Source of the DNA: JBFWVJ01 sp050246795
Lineage (GTDB): Bacteria; Patescibacteriota; Gracilibacteria; JAUYGZ01
Assembly (NCBI GenBank): GCA_050246795.1
Contig: JBFWVJ010000006.1
Coordinates: 1 to 64,000, forward strand
DNA: 64,000 bases
Direction: 5' to 3'
Shown: piece by piece, positions 31,766 through 39,101 of the stretch
How positions within the stretch are numbered: position 1 is the first letter of the stretch
How the letters are laid out: every line of letters starts with the position of its first letter
Translations under genes and position numbers: made by a program
Notes under the pieces: model-generated
Told to the model about the DNA's origin: nothing
Databases searched by the model: none
What the model saw: the letters and a program-made list of their open reading frames with translations, nothing else

Positions 31766-32985
31766 CCAATCAATCCCGCCAGAACGATTTTCCGATCCTT
31801 CAACAGAAGGTCAATGGTCACCCCTTGATCTACTTCGATAACACCAACACCAGCCTAACACCCATTCAAGTCGTCCAAAAAATGGATGAGTATTATGAGG
31901 CCTACAATGCCAATATCCATCGAGCAGTCTATTCCCTCAGCGAAAGAGCGACAACAGAGTACGAAAACGCGCGAGAAAAAATTCGGGCTTTTATCAATGC
32001 TCGGTCGACGAAGGAGATTGTCTTCACCAGAAATGCCACTGAATCCATCAACCTGGTAGCTCAAACCTGGGGGAGAACGAATCTAAAGGAAGGAGATACC
32101 GTGATCCTTTCCATCATGGAGCATCACAGCAATATTGTTCCCTGGCAATTGCTTCAAAAAGAGAAAGGATTTCATCTCCGCTATTTAAGCCTAACTGAAG
32201 AGGGAAGATTGAACCTGGAAGCCTATGAAAGAATTCTCAAAACTGAGAAAGTAAAACTTGTTTCACTCATTCATCAGTCCAATGTTCTGGGAACGATGAA
32301 CCCGTCCGAGCAACTGGCGCAATTAGCACATCAACATGGAGCAAAAATTCTCATCGACGGAGCCCAGTCGGTCCCTCATATGAAAGTTGATGTTCAAGCA
32401 ATCGATGCCGATTTCTTTGTGTTCACCGGTCATAAAATGTGTGGGCCGACAGGCATTGGCGTCCTTCACGCAAAAGAAGAATTGTTGCACGAAATGCCCC
32501 CCTTTATGGGTGGGGGAGACATGATCCGCTCCGTTCAAATCACTGGAAGCGAATGGAATGACTTGCCCTACAAATTCGAAGCGGGAACACCAAACATCGC
32601 TGGTGCCATCGGCTTGGGGGCAGCTGTTGATTATTTGAACTCCATCGGCATGGAACACATTCACGAAAAGGAACAGGAACTCCTCAGCCACGCTCTAAAA
32701 ATGATGAAAGAAATCCCTCAGCTGACCATCCACGGACCCTTGAATGAAAAAGACCGTGGGGCTATCATCTCTTTCTCTCTTTCAGGGATCCACCCGCACG
32801 ATTTAGCCACTATCCTGGGTGAAAAAGGGATCTGCGTCCGTGCCGGAAATCACTGTGCCCAGCCCTTGATGGAATTCCTCAACGTGCCAGCAACGACTAG
32901 AATCAGCTTTTATTTCTACAACACCAAAGAAGAAATCGATGCCTTCATCCAAGAACTCCAGTCCGCCCAAAGCATGTTTCTATAG
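31762..32985 (+). CDS. sufS: Cysteine desulfurase SufS
   Basis: PLP-dependent enzyme that takes sulfur from cysteine for cluster assembly. H224-K225 lies in FTGHKMCGPTGIGVL (Schiff-base lysine 225) and the catalytic cysteine is C365 in RAGNHCAQP. IMEHHSNIVPW (118-128) is the cofactor-stacking region. At 407 aa it belongs to the group II (SufS) type. A small oddity is YFDNTNTS where most SufS have DNAATS. ATGA overlap with sufD. A SufU follows after an inserted gene. Confidence 0.97.
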   Translation: MTNQSRQNDFPILQQKVNGHPLIYFDNTNTSLTPIQVVQKMDEYYEAYNANIHRAVYSLSERATTEYENAREKIRAFINARSTKEIVFTRNATESINLVAQTWGRTNLKEGDTVILSIMEHHSNIVPWQLLQKEKGFHLRYLSLTEEGRLNLEAYERILKTEKVKLVSLIHQSNVLGTMNPSEQLAQLAHQHGAKILIDGAQSVPHMKVDVQAIDADFFVFTGHKMCGPTGIGVLHAKEELLHEMPPFMGGGDMIRSVQITGSEWNDLPYKFEAGTPNIAGAIGLGAAVDYLNSIGMEHIHEKEQELLSHALKMMKEIPQLTIHGPLNEKDRGAIISFSLSGIHPHDLATILGEKGICVRAGNHCAQPLMEFLNVPATTRISFYFYNTKEEIDAFIQELQSAQSMFL

Positions 32986-33013
32986 TCTTTAACGATGATT
33001 AAAACAGATTATT

Positions 33014-33415
33014 ATGATTTCGCAGATTTCAAATCCACAAGAGGCATACCTTCATTCTGAACTTACTGGAAAAATAATTGGTGCTGCTATGAAAGTTCAT
33101 CGTGAGCTTGGAAATGGCTTTCAAGAAGTGCTTTATCAAAGGGCTCTAGAGATTGAAATGAAGAATCAGGGAATTTTTTTCGAACGGGAAAAGGAAATGG
33201 ACGTGTTCTATTGTGGAGAGCTCATCGGACAAAGAAGAGCAGACTTCCTCGTCGAAGGAGTGATAATTCTTGAATTAAAAGCAGTCAGTGAAATAAACAC
33301 GGATCATTGGTCACAAGTGCTAAACTATTTAAAAGCTTATAAAATGGAGGTAGGTTTACTAATAAATTTTGGCAGAAAGAGTTTAGAATTTAAAAGGTTC
33401 GCAAAAACCCAATAA
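33014..33415 (+). CDS. GxxExxY family protein (PDDEXK-like), 133 aa
   Basis: Shows the family-defining G35-x-x-E38-x-x-Y41 (in NGFQEVLYQRAL), preceded by the GAAMKVHRELG helix, and a nuclease-like core D77 ... E87-x-K89 in RADFLVEGVIILELKA. It ends LLINFGRKSLEFKRF, as the family does. Its role is unknown. It interrupts the suf operon between sufS and sufU and is markedly more A+T-rich than both, so it looks like a late insertion; there is no visible repeat at its borders. Confidence 0.88.
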   Translation: MISQISNPQEAYLHSELTGKIIGAAMKVHRELGNGFQEVLYQRALEIEMKNQGIFFEREKEMDVFYCGELIGQRRADFLVEGVIILELKAVSEINTDHWSQVLNYLKAYKMEVGLLINFGRKSLEFKRFAKTQ

Positions 33416-33459
33416 TCATCCCAATCCAATAATCAGCGCCATCAGCGTTCAAGACAACA

Positions 33460-33834
33460 ATGAACATCTACCTTGAGAACATTATTGACCTCTACAAACA
33501 TCCTTTAAACCATGGAGAGCTGAAGGATGCTTCGGTGACACACCATGCCTACAGTCCCCTCTGCGGAGACGACATCACCGTCGATCTAAAAATCGAAGAA
33601 GGAAAGATCGCAGATGTACGACATCGAGGAGTCGGATGTGCCATCAGCCAGGCTTCTATTTCTTTGCTGACGGATGAAATCAAGAACAAAACTCTGGATG
33701 AGGTGATGAAGATGAAGCCAGATCAGGTCGTTGAAATGCTGGGAATCGAACTCGGACCTGTCCGCCTCAAATGTGCCTTGCTCGGTTTGGAAGCAATTCA
33801 TCAGGCTATCGGCAAATGGAAGGAGGAACGATAA
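33460..33834 (+). CDS. sufU: SufU/IscU-type Fe-S scaffold or sulfur acceptor
   Basis: IscU-fold protein with the three conserved cysteines C35 (PLCGDD), C60 (GVGCAISQAS) and C105 (RLKCALL) and D37. The SPLCGD and GCAISQAS strings and company with SufS favour SufU, the zinc protein that relays sulfur from SufS to SufBCD in Gram-positives. At 124 aa it is shorter than the usual 140-150 because the typical SufU insertion between C60 and C105 is small, so an IscU-like reading remains possible. Confidence 0.94.
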   Translation: MNIYLENIIDLYKHPLNHGELKDASVTHHAYSPLCGDDITVDLKIEEGKIADVRHRGVGCAISQASISLLTDEIKNKTLDEVMKMKPDQVVEMLGIELGPVRLKCALLGLEAIHQAIGKWKEER

Positions 33835-33897
33835 ACAATAAACAATGAACCCATCAACTCTCAACTCTCAACCATCAACCATGAACCATCAACCACC
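33834..33897 (+). repeat. 7-bp tandem repeats at the start of the DUF1858 gene
   Basis: Nine units of period 7 (one of 8): AACAATA, AACAATG, AACCCATC, AACTCTC, AACTCTC, AACCATC, AACCATG, AACCATC, AACCACC. The likely start codon at 33881 is the ATG of the AACCATG unit. The same heptamer family precedes carA (47614-47684). Confidence 0.8.
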
Positions 33898-34438
33898 AAA
33901 AATTACCGGAGACATGATCGTTGGCGACGTGGTCGCTCTGTTTCCAGAAGCGGCTGACATCATCAACAGCTATGGACTGCACTGCGTGGGCTGCCATGCA
34001 AACGCTTTCGAAACCTTGGAACAAGGATTGATGGGGCACGGATATACCGAAGAGCATCTGAAGTCCCTCTTGGAAGAGCTCAATGAATACTGGGAAGAAA
34101 TCAACGAGGGCAACCCCAAACAACTTCCAAAAGAAGCGGAGGAGATGAAGATTACCGTGACCGAATTCGCTCTGAAGAAAATTCTTGAAATCGCCGATCG
34201 AGAGAAAAAGCCGGAAATCATCATCCGTATCGAAGCAAAAAAATTCGGAGATACCGTGAAGTATGCCATGAACTTCATCGAGCAGTCAGAGATCCATCCT
34301 GACGAAAAAGTCTTTTCATTCAAAAAGGGAAAGATCCTGATAGCAGTTGATAAATGGAATTACAAAAACATCAACGGCCTTAAGGTGGACTATGTCGAGG
34401 AAGAAGATCGTGAAGGATTTAAAATGAAAAAAGGATAG
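33881..34438 (+). CDS. DUF1858 domain fused to an A-type (HesB/IscA-like) domain, 185 aa
   Basis: Residues 7-70 form a DUF1858 domain (DMIVGDVVALFPEAADIINSYGLHCVGC) with C35-x-x-C38; such domains occur alone and in ScdA/hybrid-cluster contexts. Residues about 90-180 follow the A-type Fe-S carrier pattern: ITVTEFALKKI, then DEKVFSFKKGKILIAVDKW and INGLKVDYVEEEDREGF. The three carrier cysteines (C...CxC) are missing. Position at the end of the suf operon supports a role in Fe-S delivery or regulation. Start 33881 was chosen; 33845 would translate the tandem repeats. Confidence 0.75.
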   Translation: MNHQPPKITGDMIVGDVVALFPEAADIINSYGLHCVGCHANAFETLEQGLMGHGYTEEHLKSLLEELNEYWEEINEGNPKQLPKEAEEMKITVTEFALKKILEIADREKKPEIIIRIEAKKFGDTVKYAMNFIEQSEIHPDEKVFSFKKGKILIAVDKWNYKNINGLKVDYVEEEDREGFKMKKG

Positions 34439-34463
34439 AAGCCGAGACTTCAGCCTTCAGCTT

Positions 34464-34943
34464 CTACTCAAAACATCTCTCGCATATTCCTTTCACTTGC
34501 TTATCAATATCGTAAAGTGCGTAACCGATTAGCAACAAGCTGATGATTTTAAACCAGAGGTTATATGAGGTGAAGGCATGAAGTCCGATCGCCAAACCAA
34601 AAAGTGAAAGGACGGGAAGAGTACATGCCGCACAAAAAACCGTCATGCTCGCCAAAATAATGCCAATGCCGGAAAATGACATAACCTGAAGGGAAGCCTT
34701 TCTTTTTTCAAAGGTATAAATAAATCCCGACGCGAGCAGACCGCTCATCAAGCTGATCAAAACAGCGAAAAGAACATTGGAGGCCTTCAAGCCTGCTCCC
34801 ATCACGCACATCTCATTCTCATAGCCGGGAAGTCTGGCCATCATGAGAAACTGCATGTCAAATATGAAAAAAGAAAAACCCAACGCTATCAAAAGATAGG
34901 TTGGGTTTTTGAGAAGCGACATCAATGAAGACGGAGGGTTCAT
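34464..34943 (-). CDS. Four-TM membrane protein with two CxxC motifs, 159 aa
   Basis: Hydrophobic segments lie near 16-34, 55-77, 90-122 and 126-145. It has C46, C104-A-A-C107 in FCAACTLPVL and C154-E-R-C157 at the very end. It lies 9 bp after a DsbA-like thioredoxin gene on the same strand, so it may reoxidise or reduce that protein in the way DsbB, VKOR or CcdA proteins do; C-x-x-C followed by L-P recalls CcdA. No family is certain. A strong terminator-like hairpin overlaps codons 12-24. Confidence 0.75.
   Translation of the reverse strand: MNPPSSLMSLLKNPTYLLIALGFSFFIFDMQFLMMARLPGYENEMCVMGAGLKASNVLFAVLISLMSGLLASGFIYTFEKRKASLQVMSFSGIGIILASMTVFCAACTLPVLSLFGLAIGLHAFTSYNLWFKIISLLLIGYALYDIDKQVKGICERCFE
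34874..34910 (-). terminator. Terminator-like hairpin inside the start of the membrane gene
   Basis: AAAAACCCAACGCTATC (34874-34890) pairs with GATAGGTTGGGTTTTT (34895-34910) across AAAA with one bulged base, and has a T run on either strand. On the minus strand it follows dsbA and is followed by CTTTTTTC. It lies within the first 25 codons of the 159-aa gene, so it could attenuate it. Confidence 0.5.
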
Positions 34944-34952
34944 GAAGAAGAA

Positions 34953-35723
34953 CTACTGCAGCATCGCGTCAATTTCTTTCTTGAAGGCGGCATATGGCTG
35001 GGCCCCTGAAATAATCTTGGAAGTTTTGCCATTCGTGATAACAAATCCAGGGGTGCCACTGATGCCATATTGGCTTCCGGCAGCCATATCAGCATTGACT
35101 TCGTCTTCCTTCTCAGGTGAAGTCAGGCAAGTTTCAAACTTCGACATATTCACCCCAACTTGAGATGCGTACCGTCGAAGGCTCTCTTGAGGAATCGTTC
35201 CGGTAGAGGCAACCCCAGTGAAGATTTTTTCATGCATTTGGAAGTAAGCCGCGTCGCCTTTTTGCTCACGGACACATTCAGCTGCCACCGCGGCCGGCAA
35301 AGCGTCATAATGGAATGAGAGCGGAAAGTCACGATAGACATAGGCCAGCTTCCCAGTATCAACGTATTCCTTTTTTATCTGAGAAAAGGTCTGAGTGAAA
35401 TGGCGGTTACAAAACGGGCACTGATAGTCAGAAAACTCGATCACCGCAACAGGAGCGTCTTCATCGCCGATAAATGCGTCATCGTCAAAGAGCTCTTCCC
35501 GGGAAGTGGTAAGGCTGGTTTCCGGTTCCGCGTCGACGCCAAGGGCCTTGAGTTCTGCTAACAGTTTTTCCATTTCGCCATCGTTTTCAGCGATATTGGC
35601 ACTCAAACCAGTTCCTGACATCTGCATCCCCAAAAAAACCAGAGAACCACTTACGACCAGTGAAGCAAATATAATAGCTGCAATAAGACCTTTTTGAGAT
35701 CTTCCTTCGGTACCTTCCATCAT
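34953..35723 (-). CDS. DsbA/BdbD-like thiol oxidoreductase, membrane-anchored, 256 aa
   Basis: N-terminal signal anchor (about 13-33), then an acidic linker and a thioredoxin-fold DsbA domain. The active site is C102-P-F-C105 in FSDYQCPFCNRHF and the cis-proline is P225 in SGTPGFV. Extra cysteines C150 and C199 may form a structural disulfide. Such proteins introduce disulfides into exported proteins, consistent with the Cys pairs in the SLH-CAP protein. Followed 9 bp later by a CxxC membrane protein that may recycle it. Confidence 0.93.
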   Translation of the reverse strand: MMEGTEGRSQKGLIAAIIFASLVVSGSLVFLGMQMSGTGLSANIAENDGEMEKLLAELKALGVDAEPETSLTTSREELFDDDAFIGDEDAPVAVIEFSDYQCPFCNRHFTQTFSQIKKEYVDTGKLAYVYRDFPLSFHYDALPAAVAAECVREQKGDAAYFQMHEKIFTGVASTGTIPQESLRRYASQVGVNMSKFETCLTSPEKEDEVNADMAAGSQYGISGTPGFVITNGKTSKIISGAQPYAAFKKEIDAMLQ

Positions 35724-35800
35724 AAAAGTCGGCTAAAAAATAGAACAGACCTATTCTACCTGAAAAAAGCTCGCCAAACAACGCTTCGAAAAAGACGGTT

Positions 35801-36793
35801 TTACACCGAGATAATATGACCTCTGGAAGCCTTTTTAAGCCGGTTCAAGAGGGAGGGAAGTAAGGGGTCGGATGACCCAGGAAGCTCCAGGAGGATGTGC
35901 CGGGCATCATTTTGGTCACACCAGTTTAAAAAAGCATAGAGTTCAGCGGCATACGCATGGAGATCTGTTTCTGCCGGAGTCAGAAAATACACGGCTTTGA
36001 ATGAAAGAGCAGGAGCCTGATCTGAGAGTGTCCCCAACACCCACTCGGAAGGGGTTTTGACATGGTGATCCATCCATCCTTTCCTCTTCTCATTCGAGCC
36101 ATAAAGCACGAAGAGTTCGCCTTGAGGGGCGTAGTGTTCGAGCAATTGACCCGGGCTTCGGACGTGATCGACAGATGAGGGTTCGGAAGCATCCAGCACC
36201 TTTTCACCCAAGACCTGTTCCAGTTGCTCCATTGTTATAGACCCCGGCCGCAGCAAGACGACGCTTTCGCCACTGCAATCCACTATCGTGCTTTCGATGC
36301 CGAGCGGAGTTTTTCCTCCATCCAAAAAATAAACCCCCTTTGATTCAAGTTGTTTTCTGGCATCTTCAGAGGTGGTAGTACTGGGTTTCCCGCTGATATT
36401 CGCGCTGGGAGCGGCGACTGGTTTCCCAACCGCTGTTAAAAATTCATGTGCCAAGGGATGACTTGGACGTCGAACGCACACGGTATCCAGCCCTCCACTG
36501 ATGAGATCAGATACGGTCGATTTTTTTTTAAAACAAATCGTCAATGGTCCCGGCCAAAAGCAGTCGATCAATTTTTTGGCAGCTGGAGAGACCTCATGCA
36601 CGAGTTCGTCCAATTGTTCATGATCGGCAATATGGAGAATGAGGGGGTTGTGTGCAGGTCGTCCCTTTGCTTCAAAAATACGGCGGACGGCATCTTGGTC
36701 GCTTGCCAGCGCACCCAGTCCATAGACCGTTTCTGTCGGGAAAACGACCAGTTGACCTGCCAGTATTTTTTGTGCCGCTTCTTGGGGAGACAT
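35801..36793 (-). CDS. sua5: Threonylcarbamoyl-AMP synthase (Sua5/YrdC/YwlC family)
   Basis: Makes threonylcarbamoyl-AMP from threonine, bicarbonate and ATP for the t6A37 modification of ANN-decoding tRNAs. The YrdC domain (1-200) shows VVFPTETVYGLGA, IFEAKGRPAHNPLILHI, the KPVAAPSANISGKPS string and LRPGSIT. A second domain (about 215-330) with the SPGQLLEHYAP linker identifies the long Sua5 type rather than TsaC. The GIESTIVD strand fits the family. A palindrome, GACTCT-AAA-AGAGTC (36795-36809), lies between the start codon and a minus-strand TATACT. Confidence 0.95.
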   Translation of the reverse strand: MSPQEAAQKILAGQLVVFPTETVYGLGALASDQDAVRRIFEAKGRPAHNPLILHIADHEQLDELVHEVSPAAKKLIDCFWPGPLTICFKKKSTVSDLISGGLDTVCVRRPSHPLAHEFLTAVGKPVAAPSANISGKPSTTTSEDARKQLESKGVYFLDGGKTPLGIESTIVDCSGESVVLLRPGSITMEQLEQVLGEKVLDASEPSSVDHVRSPGQLLEHYAPQGELFVLYGSNEKRKGWMDHHVKTPSEWVLGTLSDQAPALSFKAVYFLTPAETDLHAYAAELYAFLNWCDQNDARHILLELPGSSDPLLPSLLNRLKKASRGHIISV

Positions 36794-36794
36794 A

Positions 36795-36817
36795 GACTCT
36801 AAAAGAGTCAGGAGTAT
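36795..36817 (-). promoter_or_regulatory. -10 box and palindrome before sua5
   Basis: TATACT (complement of 36812-36817) followed by the perfect inverted repeat GACTCT-AAA-AGAGTC (36795-36809) directly before the ATG. No convincing -35. It could be an operator or a start-site hairpin. Confidence 0.4.
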
Positions 36818-36916
36818 AGCAAAAAAGATTCCACAACAGAAGCAGCAGACCTTTCACGTCGAAATACTTGCGATCTCTCTCCCGTAACTTATCCTTAAAA
36901 AAGTTGTTTATTGATT

Positions 36917-37978
36917 ATGGAAATCCCTGAAACCATCCAGCAGTTATTGGATACACCGCTCTGGGGAGACACGTTAAGAACGTATGTGGTATCGATCCTA
37001 GTATTGATCGGGATCTTTATCTTCTTTCGCTTTGCCTTCAGGATCCTTTTTGGAAGACTGGAACGATACGCGTCAAAGACGGGCACAGACCTCGATGACG
37101 CCCTTTTCAAAATGCTGGAGTACAATCGTTGGATTATTTTTTTGACGCTCGCGTTCATTTACATCGACCTCGCCCTAAAGCTGACACCACAAGCGGATAC
37201 GTTTGTCTCCAATGCAGGGTTAGTCATTACCGTCCTGTTGGGGATTCGAATTATTAATTTCTGGATCCAGTATGGTATCGAGAAAGCCAATCAAAACAAG
37301 ACTGATGCAGCTGAGCAGTTCACGATCCATCTCTTGGGAAGAGTCGTGAAAGCACTGACCTGGGTTTTCGGAGGATTGTTTCTGATTTCTTCATTTGGCT
37401 ACAATATCACCTCCCTTGTCACAGGGTTGGGGATTGGGGGTATAGCGGTAGCCTTGGCGATGCAAAGCATCTTAGGTGATCTCATCAGTAGTATTACCAT
37501 TTATCTTGATAAACCTTTTCAGGTTGGGGATTTCATCGTCCTCGGAGAAAAAATGGGGACTGTCTCCAACATTGGCTTGAAAACGACCCGCATTATTAGC
37601 CTGCATGGGGAAGAATTGGTCATTTCTAATAAAAAACTGACAGAAAGCGACATCCAAAACTTCGGACGCATGATGCAGCGAAGAGTCTTGTTCAATCTCT
37701 CCGTGACCTACAAGACACCTTTAAAAAAGATGAAGAAAATCCCCGCCGGCATGCAAAAGATCATCGAGTCTGTACCGGACACAAGGTTTGAGAGGACTCA
37801 TTTCAAATTCTTTGCTGATTCCGCGAAAATTTTCGAAATCGTGTTCTTTGTAAAATCAAAAGACCACCAGGTTTATATGGATCGTCTTCAAGAAGTAAAC
37901 TTTAAGATCCAGGAGTGGTTTGAAAAAGAGAAGATCGATTTTGCTTTCCCGACCCAGACAATTTACCTGAAAAAATAA
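36917..37978 (+). CDS. mscS: Mechanosensitive ion channel, MscS family
   Basis: Tension-gated channel that releases solutes on osmotic downshock. Several transmembrane helices lie before residue 190. The pore-lining TM3 is GLGIGGIAVALAMQSILGD, followed by the beta domain string DKPFQVGDFIVLGEKMGTV and a soluble C-terminal alpha/beta domain. At 353 aa it is larger than E. coli MscS (286) because of extra N-terminal helices, like YnaI-type channels. The ATG at 36917 was chosen over a TTG six bases earlier. Single gene. Confidence 0.94.
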   Translation: MEIPETIQQLLDTPLWGDTLRTYVVSILVLIGIFIFFRFAFRILFGRLERYASKTGTDLDDALFKMLEYNRWIIFLTLAFIYIDLALKLTPQADTFVSNAGLVITVLLGIRIINFWIQYGIEKANQNKTDAAEQFTIHLLGRVVKALTWVFGGLFLISSFGYNITSLVTGLGIGGIAVALAMQSILGDLISSITIYLDKPFQVGDFIVLGEKMGTVSNIGLKTTRIISLHGEELVISNKKLTESDIQNFGRMMQRRVLFNLSVTYKTPLKKMKKIPAGMQKIIESVPDTRFERTHFKFFADSAKIFEIVFFVKSKDHQVYMDRLQEVNFKIQEWFEKEKIDFAFPTQTIYLKK

Positions 37979-38230
37979 TCATTCCTTGTTCTTTTCTTCA
38001 GCCGAAGAGTGATCATGCTTTTTTCTTCTTTTCCCAAAAAGATTTTTAAGTTTTTCCCGAATCCAAACATAGGTTGCAGTAATGACCTTCAGTTGATGGT
38101 ACCTGGAAAAATCATACCTTGTACTTTCGCGTTGGAATTCCTTAAAGGCTTCGTCTTCAGTTGACTGACGACCGTAAATTCCAGAAATCCTTCTGGTCGT
38201 ATCACCTTTCTTTTTCTTGTCCTTTTCCAT
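37979..38230 (-). CDS. Hypothetical small basic protein, 83 aa
   Basis: Not recognised. It is very rich in Lys, Arg and Glu, with a hydrophobic-aromatic middle (YHQLKVITATYVWIREKLKNLF) that could be one amphipathic helix at the membrane. Its stop abuts the mscS stop on the other strand. AAGGAG lies about 15 nt before its ATG, rather far for a ribosome site. The 145-bp gap to trpA (38231-38375) shows no clear terminator. Confidence 0.6.
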   Translation of the reverse strand: MEKDKKKKGDTTRRISGIYGRQSTEDEAFKEFQRESTRYDFSRYHQLKVITATYVWIREKLKNLFGKRRKKHDHSSAEEKNKE

Positions 38231-38375
38231 AGAAAAAAATTTATCTCCTTGTACGTTGAGACTCTCTTACTTCGACATTACGCCGCTCTTTACAAAAAAT
38301 CAAAATATTCCAATGTGGTTATTCTCACAAGTCTTTGAAAAATGTCGAAATCCCTTGAAGGGAAAATGATAAGTA

Positions 38376-39101
38376 TTACAAGCTTTCAAGGAGTTGTTGT
38401 AAGGAGTTCTTCCCACCTTTTTCATACGTCCGAATGAAAACACTTCCCATAACTGCAATATCCGCATCTTTTAGAGCATTTTCAACATCCATTTTGCTGG
38501 AAATTCCAAAGCCCAGGGCAAGCTTGGTCGTAACATACTTTCGAACTCTTCCAATATAATCGCTCAATTCTGGAGGAAGGCCATCCAATGATCCAGTTGT
38601 TCCCAGCATTGATATACAATAGACAAATCCAGAAGCTACTTTCCCGATTTTTTTTAAGCGCTCATCTGGAGTGATTGGTGAAATAACTTGGATGGCATGG
38701 AGTCCATACCTCTTACAAGTCTCCAAATAGTGATCATAAGGTTCTTCATCGATCGGAATATCGGGAACGATAAATCCATAGCAGCCCACTTCCTTTGCTC
38801 GCCTGCAGAATTCTTCGAGTCCATATCGAAAGAGAATATTGTAATAGGTCATAAAAAGAAGAGGAATATCGGATTTCTTTTTAAGTCTCTGCATTAGCTC
38901 GAAGCACATATCAGGAGTTGTTCCATTGTCTAAGGCTATCTGATTTGCCTTCATGATCACCGGACCATCGGCCACTGGATCGGAAAAAGGAATTTGAATT
39001 TCCAAAAACTGAACTCCCGATTCCAACATCATCAAAGCAATATCTTCGGACTCTCGAAGAGTCGGGTAACCAGCCACGATATGAGTCATTATATTCTTCA
39101 T
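38376..39101 (-). CDS. trpA: Tryptophan synthase alpha chain
   Basis: Cleaves indole-3-glycerol phosphate to indole and glyceraldehyde 3-phosphate. TIM barrel with catalytic E34 (in FLEIQIPFS) and D45 (DPVADGP), GFIVPDIP, and the phosphate-binding ALGFGIS loop. At 241 aa it is a little shorter than E. coli (268), mainly at the N-terminus, which begins directly at MKNIMTHIVAGYP. Last gene of the trp operon; its ATG overlaps the trpB stop by 4 bp, in line with the alpha-beta complex. Confidence 0.97.
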   Translation of the reverse strand: MKNIMTHIVAGYPTLRESEDIALMMLESGVQFLEIQIPFSDPVADGPVIMKANQIALDNGTTPDMCFELMQRLKKKSDIPLLFMTYYNILFRYGLEEFCRRAKEVGCYGFIVPDIPIDEEPYDHYLETCKRYGLHAIQVISPITPDERLKKIGKVASGFVYCISMLGTTGSLDGLPPELSDYIGRVRKYVTTKLALGFGISSKMDVENALKDADIAVMGSVFIRTYEKGGKNSLQQLLESL

